Positions 46,901-55,900 of a stretch of DNA of 64,000 nucleotides are shown here, piece by piece. This DNA is from Mya arenaria (lineage: Eukaryota > Mollusca > Bivalvia > Myida > Myidae), in the NCBI RefSeq assembly GCF_026914265.1, contig NC_069126.1, positions 42,612,522-42,676,521 on the forward strand, written 5' to 3'. The translations under genes were made by a program, and so were the position numbers. Numbering within the stretch: the stretch's first letter is position 1; each line of letters opens with the position of its first letter. The notes beneath the pieces are model-generated. The model saw only the letters and a list, made by a program, of their open reading frames with translations. It searched no databases and was not told where the DNA came from.

Positions 46901-49900
46901 TGAAGTAGATCTACACCACGTTCCCAGATTAGGCATAATAATATGTTTTGATAAAAACACTTTACGTGACATACAATCTAGCTAAGGACCACTTGTGCTG
47001 ATAAATGAATGAAGGTTTTAATAAAATAGACTAGTTTGTTTTTAAATAGCTATAACACAGCTAGCTATCTATGTCATTAATTCTAATTGCAACTCTAACA
47101 GCGCTGCATTCCATGGATTATTAATACTTTTGAGTTGCAATATATTCTGAACGGAATTGCCATTTGTGATAAATTACGACATTCGATCTGTGTGAACAAT
47201 GTCATTTAATCCTCGTGATTGCATGCTAAGGCTTATTTTGAAATGTCTGGTATTAAAGATAAATACGTTTTAAAATCGTTAAAGACAAAGTGCTATCATT
47301 TCTCCTTCAGATTATTCCCATTTTGTAAAGTATACAAAACAGTTTAAATACAATGTCGATATAAAGCGGTATTCATAAAACTTCTTAAGTCCATTTCTAT
47401 TCTCAAGTACATTTTTTTTAACTTCAGTCAGTTTTTTAACTTAAGTCAGTTTTCTACCTTCAGTCAGTTTTTTAAGTTCAGTCAGTTTTTTAACTTAAGT
47501 CAGTTTTTTTAACTTCAGTCAGTTTTTTAACATTCAGTTTTTTAACTTAAGTCCGTTTTTTTAACTTCAGTCAGTTTTTTAACAGTCAGTTTTTAACTTA
47601 AGTCAGTTTTTTTTAACTTCAGTCAGTTTTTTAACTTCAGTCAGTTTTTTAACTTAAGTCAGTTTTTAAACTTCAGTCAGTTTTTTAACAGTCAGTTTTT
47701 TTAACTTAAGTCAGTTTTATAACTTAAGTCAGTTTTTTAACTTCAGTCAGTTTTTTTTAACAGTCAGTTTTTTAACTTCAGTCAGTTTTTTTTAACTTAA
47801 GTCAGTTTTTAAACAGTCAGTTTTTTTAACTTAAGTCAGTTTTTTAACTTAAGTCAGTTTTTTAACAGTCAGTTTTTTAACTTTAGTCAGTTTTTTCAAC
47901 TTCAGTCAGTTTTTTAACAGTCAGTTTTTTAACAGTCAGTTTTTTTAACTTAAGTCAGTTTTTTAACAGTCAGTTTTTTAACTTAAGTCAGTTTTTTAAC
48001 TTCAGTCAGTTTTTTAAAAAAGTCATAGTGTTTCAGCATAAAAGTATCTAATGTTGATAATACCTTTGAAACTAAACTATTTCTAACATTGTATATAACA
48101 AAGTTATTTTTATCATATGATAAGAGAGATGATTTACTTCGGAAAACGCCTTAAGATGTATTATGAATACCGGCAAAAGTACGAACTTTTTGATAAAAAT
48201 CATTCACAAAAAAAATATGTCTTATATAACTTAGTTATTTAAATCATAAGAGAAGTTATTAACTTAGGAAAACGCCTTAATATGTATTATGAATACCTGC
48301 AAAAGTACGAACATTTTGATAAAAATCATTCAAAAAAAAAATGTCTTATATAACTTAGTTATTTAAATCATTAGAGAAGTTATTAACTTAGGAAAACGCC
48401 TTAAGATGTATTATGAATACCTGCAAAAGTACGAACTTTTTGATAAAAATCATTCACAAAAAAATATGTCTTATATAACTTTGTTATTTAAATCATTAGA
48501 GAAGTTATTAACTTAGGAAAACGCCTTAAGATGTATTATGAATACCTGCAAAAGTACGAACATTTTGATAAAAATCATTCACAAAAAAATATGTCTTATA
48601 TAACTTTGTTTTTTAAATCATAAGAGAAGTTATTAACTTAGGAAAACGCCTTAAGATTAGAAATTACTTAAGATGTTTTATATATTCCGGCGCAAGTGCG
48701 AACAATCGGCACAGTGTGTTCAAACAACTCGTATTTCAATAAGGCCGAACATATTGTTTGTTTCTGAATGTACGCCTTTTTCGTTGTACATTTTGACCAT
48801 CGTATTTATATTCGTATAATTAAATAAGGATTTATTCTTATGTCTGGCGTTCATGCAGTATCAACGCATGGGCGCGATTTGGGAAATCCATGAATCCTCA
48901 TATTTACATTTTCCCCTTTTTCATAACTGTTTTTGGTGCTTATGGTTTGGTTCGTTTCATATGCGCGAGTCCCAGATCTTTCTTGCAAAACTCCATCAAC
49001 GGAGGTCACGAAAAGTCGACAAGTTCATACAACTTGATATTGTTGCCGAAAAAATAAGAAATATGTTTAAGACTTGAACGAATTATTTGAGTTATTTTGC
49101 TTAAAATGGTTTCCGTATCGGTTTAAAGGAAAAAAAGCGAAAACAGATGAAAATCTTGTGATACTTATGGAATATCTGATCAATGTTTCGTGAACCGGAA
49201 TAGTTTTTGTTCTTTTTGTTCAAGCTCCTAGCAAATGTATTTGTTTTCCGTGTCATATTCGAATGATCACAAACGAAAATTTAATTAGATAGGATTTCCT
49301 TTTGTTTTACCACTAAAACCAATACTTGTAGATTGGATTTTCATTTCACTGTCTCGTTTTTCTAATGGCCCTTTTGTTATTGTAAATTGCTATTCGTTGC
49401 CAGTCAGTTTTTCTCGTTCCATTCTGATGCAGATATCATTCATCATCTATTCTGCATCACTCATAATGCGGAAACATAACGATAAACATCATTATCTGAT
49501 TTGTAAGCGTAAATTTCTGTCACAACTCGCATCAGTCGTCATCATATTATGGTACAGTTTGATTTCTTTTTTAGTTTAAACATTATATATTTTACAACGA
49601 TTGTGAAGAAAGTTAACATAACTTATACTTATAGTTTATACTTCTCGTTGGATGTTCCGCGATAGTGTGGTCTTGTGTTGTGGGGGAAACCGGAGTACCT
49701 GGAGACAACCCACTTGTCCGGCTTGATGACCACTTACTAAACTCACATGCGCTTAAGCACCCGTATAGTTAATCTAAAAAACGGGATTCTGCTTTTAATT
49801 TTACGATTCTACAGGAATGGTTATCAGGGAATGAGCACTTTTAAACAGCGGTTCAAGATATCTTATTGAACAAGGCCATGGCCAACAGGTGGTAGTTGAT

Positions 49901-52900
49901 GATGGGTCAGGAATGTCGATCGATTTCTTTTTTAGAAACAATTTCAAATACAATTAATGCCTTATCCCTGACCGATACTGCCACCATTGGTTCAACATAT
50001 CGAACATATGGCGATAAATGAAACATTTGTGTATTTTCAGAATATCTAAAAGACATTGTCAGGAGTTGTAGCGTTGGGAAATACAAACGTGATGACGTCA
50101 TCATAAAACAAGGAGAAATCGGAGATTGGTAAGGATTATTTTTGAAAACCGGACAGGCATTTCCTGGGAAAATGGCCGTGTCATAACATCAACCCACTTC
50201 GGTTATGAAAATAACATTATGGCATTTCAATAAACTGATATCAATACATTGTAATATTCGTCAAAACACGGTATTTAGATAAAAACTATTTGACGTCAAA
50301 ATTGATATAAAATTGATGATATCATAACGTCAGTAAACCAGATCGCACGTGTTTTGTTTTGCGAAATGTACAAAAAACACTTTATACGTTCAATAAAAAT
50401 CCATAAATAGTCATTGAAATGACGTCATTTTTCTAGATGACGTTAGAAAAAAATGGGAACCAAGCAGCCCTTAATTTGAATTCATTTGTTTGTACATTCA
50501 TCCAGTATTTGACCAAATTAAAATACAAGAACTATGATTTGTATCTTTAGCACACAAATGAATATATTTACCAATCGATTGCACAGGTTTTTGGGTGTTT
50601 TAACAGTCATCTTGTAACTATATTTGCAGTTTCTACATCATCCTAGCAGGCAAAATCTCCATCTTTATCCTTAACAAGGACCGGGATGGCGGTAACGACG
50701 GCGAGGAGAAAGATGCTTTTGGGGCCATCGGGACGCTCAATAAAGACGGCGTCCTTGATCGATCGAAGCTCGGGAACTTTGTGACGAGTCTTGGTAAGGA
50801 AATGTAATCAATTTATCAATCGAAATAATTGATAATGCATTGATACTATGTTTTCTTAGAAACGGACTTATGGAATTAGAAGGACTCGTTTTAATAGAAT
50901 CCGGCCTATAACCAAATCTATATCTCTTGGCCTGTCAAAATTCTTTCGATCGGCAATAACCCGCTTTTAATGACCCATTTATGCCAGTTCCCCCTCCCAG
51001 GTTCAAACATTGATAGATGCATTAAGGCAGTCAAAGAATCATTAGGATGACATGTTACCCCGAATGTCTTTCGTTACCTTCGAAATGTTCTGATTTCTCC
51101 CGGATATCGCCTTTGAAAGTTTCAAGAGACGCCTTACAAATGCATGCGTATGCCAAGGATTGTAATCATTACGTGTATCATTTGCCAAAGTGCTAGTAAT
51201 GCGATATGATCTAAACGATTATTAGCGGAAAATTGTCTGAATGCCATGATAACAACAAATGCGATGATTAAAACACTGAAAAAATATTAACATGATTGAA
51301 GAGACTTTTAGCATGACTGTTATTTAACAACAACAACATTTACAACAACAACAACAACGGCAACTTAAACGACGACGACAACAACAAAAACAAAAATAAC
51401 AATTACCATCTATTTTTCAGGAACCGGTTTTCCGTTTGGCGAAGTTGCGCTCGTTTCCGACGATGCCATCCGAACAGCTACGATCGTTGCCGAAGAGGAT
51501 ACGGACTTACTCGTCGTCGATCGGGCGCTGTACAATAGAGCAGTTCGCGACGTACTGGCTGCGGAATTTGAAGAAAAACAAGCATTTATTAAGACAAATG
51601 ACCTGTTTTCTTCATGGACACCGAAATACAAGAAGCAGTTGACGATGGCCATGTATAAAGAGATTTATTGTTACGATTCTGTCCTGGTGAAACAGGGGGA
51701 CCAGGTGAACAACATATATTTCATAATCAGGTAAGATATTTCTTATTGAAAACTTGTACTTAATAATGATACACACATCCCCCTTAAAAGTATATAAAGT
51801 ATATGTATTCCTTACATCGGCTACTTACCCGGTATTGTCCGCTAACAACGACATTAATAATCTAGTTAAGGACACGCGTGGCACAGTATGTGTTGTAGGG
51901 TAGTTTTTATATAAAGATAGGCTTAATGTATTGCCGAATCAGTTAAATACCATCAGATTTCTGGCACAGCTGGTTTAGGTTGGTCTGTTTTTCAAATAAA
52001 TTAATCGAGATGTTACCATAGCTTGGTTGGTAACGTTGTTGTCGCCGTTGTGCAAAAACTACACCTTTGTCGTAACTTAAAACCGTTCAATCTGCAAAGG
52101 AATTTGGCACACAAATCGCCGTAGGCAATATGTTTACTGATAACTTTAGCTACAATAATAATTGCGTTATTGCCAATTTTCAATTAAAAACATCGGACAA
52201 GAAGCAAGCGTTCAAATTTCGGCGCTCTTGTTTATATACCTTTTAGATACACATACGAATAAAATGGAAGACTCGGGCGGCTTTTCCTTTGTGATTGTCC
52301 TGAATGAAGACTAAGCATAAAATATTTCCTTTCAAAAGGAGGACATAGGAAAGCAATATTATAAGCTCTGCTTTCGTTTTTATTTGTTACAATATACATA
52401 AACGCAAAGTGTATAATGCTGCAATCTGGTGTTTGCTATATATGCTAGATAAACTATCAAGCTTGAGCAAGCGGGGTTTTACTATAAATAAACGATTAAG
52501 TTCAACAATTACCAGGGATCAACTTTTGAAAACGTGTCTATAGTTCGAATCTGTGATTTTATCGATCATTTCTGTTCAGCGGACGTACTTTACTGACAAA
52601 CCACTATGCTTTAAAATAGTTTGTATCTGTGTTTTAAGTACAAACGATGTTTTTTTTCAGTGGCCAGGTCGAGATACGAGCTGACACGAGCCAACATCCA
52701 ACTCAGTACCCAAAACTGTACAAGCTACTTGAAGATGAAAGAGAAAAGTAAGATTTTAAACACATTTAGTCCAATATGAATTAATTCATTCAATTTTTTA
52801 AAGCGGGGTTGATATTTTATTTTGTATTTTGATAAAGATGACTGTTTCACCGTTGAATATGTGTTCATGCTCTGTCTCATTGCATAAGACACCATATTCA

Positions 52901-55900
52901 TGTACATCTAGACGAACTGCGAATACGATCGTAACTATTCTCCTTTCGTACATGTGACTGTTATACATAGACGTTGGTGGACATTTTCGGACCAATACTA
53001 AGATACAAACCCTGTATTGTTTGAGTGAATACAAATTAAGGGGAGGCGGAAAAAATGGGGCGGGCGGGGATAAAATCCTACCAAATAATTTAAAGTCGCC
53101 TTACCGAGATTGCGAAACGCTAATTGTACTTGATCATATGTACTTGTACATACTCGTACCAGTCAAATTGCAGTTAAAGATGCACTCAGATAAGATTGAT
53201 CACAATTAATTTAATGGTTTAAATATACCAAAAAGGATAAATATTAAATAAATATCAAAACAGTTGTTCTTATAAAGGATACCGAGTTAAATTTGAAAGA
53301 AATGTGCAGAAAATACGGTATTTCTGTCTTATGAGACGATAGTAAATCACAGTAAATCTTTTAGCACTCAACAATCATTTAATTTTTTTTGCGTTTTCAG
53401 CTTTTAAATAGACGGTTAAAATCTTGCTGTCAGTAATATTATTATTAATATTTTCCAGAAATGCTTTCTTTTGTAAGAAGTTAAAGGTTTATCCCTCAAA
53501 ATGCATGTGTAGGTATTGATTTTGAATAAGAGTGTCACTTTAAGTCTATTTAAAGCACAAAAGCAACTTATTTAATTTTGATGCATTATTTATTTTATGT
53601 TTAAATTTATAGCTACGTAGCCACAAATGTCCCTGTCGAAGTATCGCCAATATATGTTTATCTTTCTACAAACAATGCGTGGTATTCAATATACAACTTA
53701 ATTCAATCTTTTAGTCATACATCATTGACCCAATTCACTGTATTGGTCCGTTATTTATATCCAGCAATCCGATTAGCTACATCGTTCTTAGATTCATTTA
53801 AGACAAATATCGAATACCACCCTAATTTGCTTTTTTCGATCATTTAATTCAAATTGGTTAAACATAATAATACATTGAAAAAAATTGTGCATACTTCTTT
53901 ACTTTCTACCTTTAAAGCTGCACTCTCACAGATTTAACGTTTTGACAACTTTTTTATTTCTTGTCTTGGAATGAGCCAATTTTTGCGAAAATCCATGGAA
54001 ACCAGTTATATAAGACTGCTGACAAAAAATCAGATCGCAGATTTTGATATAAAAGTTTTAAAAAAATTTTTTCAGCAGTCTTATATCATTGGTTTGCAGA
54101 CATTACTACAAAAATTTGCTCTTTCCAAGACAAAAAATAAAAAAAAGTTGTTAAAATGGTCAGTCTGTGAGAGTGCAGCTTTAAAGGGCGTTTGCAATAT
54201 CGCTTTTTCCACCAGTACCACTAGGCCTATCAGCTTTTTCCTCGTGATTTTGTAGCTTCATTACCGGACACCTTTCACGAGTCTAATCATACTGTATGAC
54301 GTCGATGACATTTGTAAATGTTTATAAAATATTTTTTTAGACCATGTTATAAAATTATGTATGCAAAAACGTGATGCTGATGAATTATGGTTTTAAAACT
54401 ACAAAAATACGTTATGTTTCCCATTTGCGAACTTGTCGTACTCTTTAGATGATTTTTCCGCCTCCGAATTTTCGTCCAAAACTCGTCGCTAACAAAATAC
54501 GGCGTTACACTGCATACTTGTACTAAAAGAATAATTATGAAGTCATACAAATTTACAAATTGCTATCATGTTCTTTGTGTCTGATGTTTTCAGACTTATT
54601 AAGCAGAAAAGACACAAAAAGCAGCACGAAACAGAAAATGTCCAAAATATCCCTCCGTCACTGAAGAAAAAAGAATCTACCATCAGGAAACACAAAATGT
54701 GCTTCCTCGGCATGAACGAGTCTTTAGGTAAGAACTTGTGGGTTAATTAATTATATTTGAAAATAAATTTCGAGAAAGGAACTAGATTGGACGTGTGCAA
54801 CTCTGAAATATATTATTAAAAGCTGATTCTGTAAACTCAAATGAACACCTCTATCGCTCCGTTAAGTTCGAATTACAGTAAGTATGCTGTCGTTTAAAAA
54901 GCTTAACCAGAAAGAAGTGTTTCCTCACAAACTTTTGCGCATTATGTATTTTTACGCCCAATTACAATTAATTTAAAGAAAAAAACATAAAATACTTTAA
55001 CATGTATTTTTTAGCATTAGCTTTTCATATACTAAATCAGCTTGTGCGATACCATTTTGAATAGTATCCTGTGAGGATATGTATTATGCAAATATTAAGT
55101 CAATCGCATGGTCATACATCATTGACTTCATTCACTTAATAGGTCCGTTGTTAATAGAAAGCAATCCGATTAGCTACATCCTTCTAAGATCACATTTAGA
55201 CACACCACTTCAAATGAGAAAGGGTCGCTAGGCAGTAGTACGACTTGTTGGAGTCAATTGTATCATAATATATTACAAGCAGGGTTGTATAATTTGATAC
55301 TGATACATTATTGAACGAAAAACTATACTAAAATAATATTGTTTTAGGGGAAGTGGAAGTTTTGATGGACATGGACACATACATGACCACTGCCGTCTGC
55401 ACGGAAAAGACCGAAGTTATCGTGCTTGAAATGAAACATTACGAACGCTTGTTCGTTAAAAAGCACCAACGGACCATTGACGCAATGAGACGTCGCCTTG
55501 AGGTGAAGCTTAACACGAAGACGTCAGTATTGAAAGAGTATGACGCCATACCGCTGTTGAAATTGCTTCAACTGAAGTTAAGCCTTTTGCACAATCCACC
55601 TCAGACACCGGAAGACAAGAAAAAACGAAATGAAACGTCAGTCCAGGTTGCCGAGAAACTCTTCTTTAACCACCAGGGTAAGGGTTTGTAAAGGTCAGGG
55701 TAGGGAATAACGTGACTTTAAGGGGTTCTCACATTGGTCAACACAGGTCACAACCAGTGTAAACAAACAAGTAAATGACGTTAATTTCTAAATAACTTTT
55801 TTAACTGAAAATATAAGAAATTAATTTCTATACCTTTAAAAGACTTTGCAAATTTCTGCTCTTACACGTGTGAATTATTTTAGTTATGTTTGTATTTCAA

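Larger units (their letters stand above)
30896..50040 (+). other. CNBD2-like gene intron 1 (19.1 kb)
   Basis: No exon found inside. Listed elements: MITEs at 31962, 32865, 34068, 37332, 41876, 42362, 42573, 43331, 43691 and 45441; satellites at 38345, 39735, 47405 and 48040; a microsatellite at 40506; a SINE fragment at 49630. Stretches without a named element (about 30.9-31.9, 33.2-34.0, 34.4-36.3, 40.9-41.8, 44.2-45.4, 46.7-47.4 and 48.7-49.6 kb) are AT-rich and show nothing I recognise. Confidence 0.8.

Noticed and set aside
48853..49077. Plus-strand 74-codon frame
   Set aside because: No recognisable similarity or signals; within the same intron.
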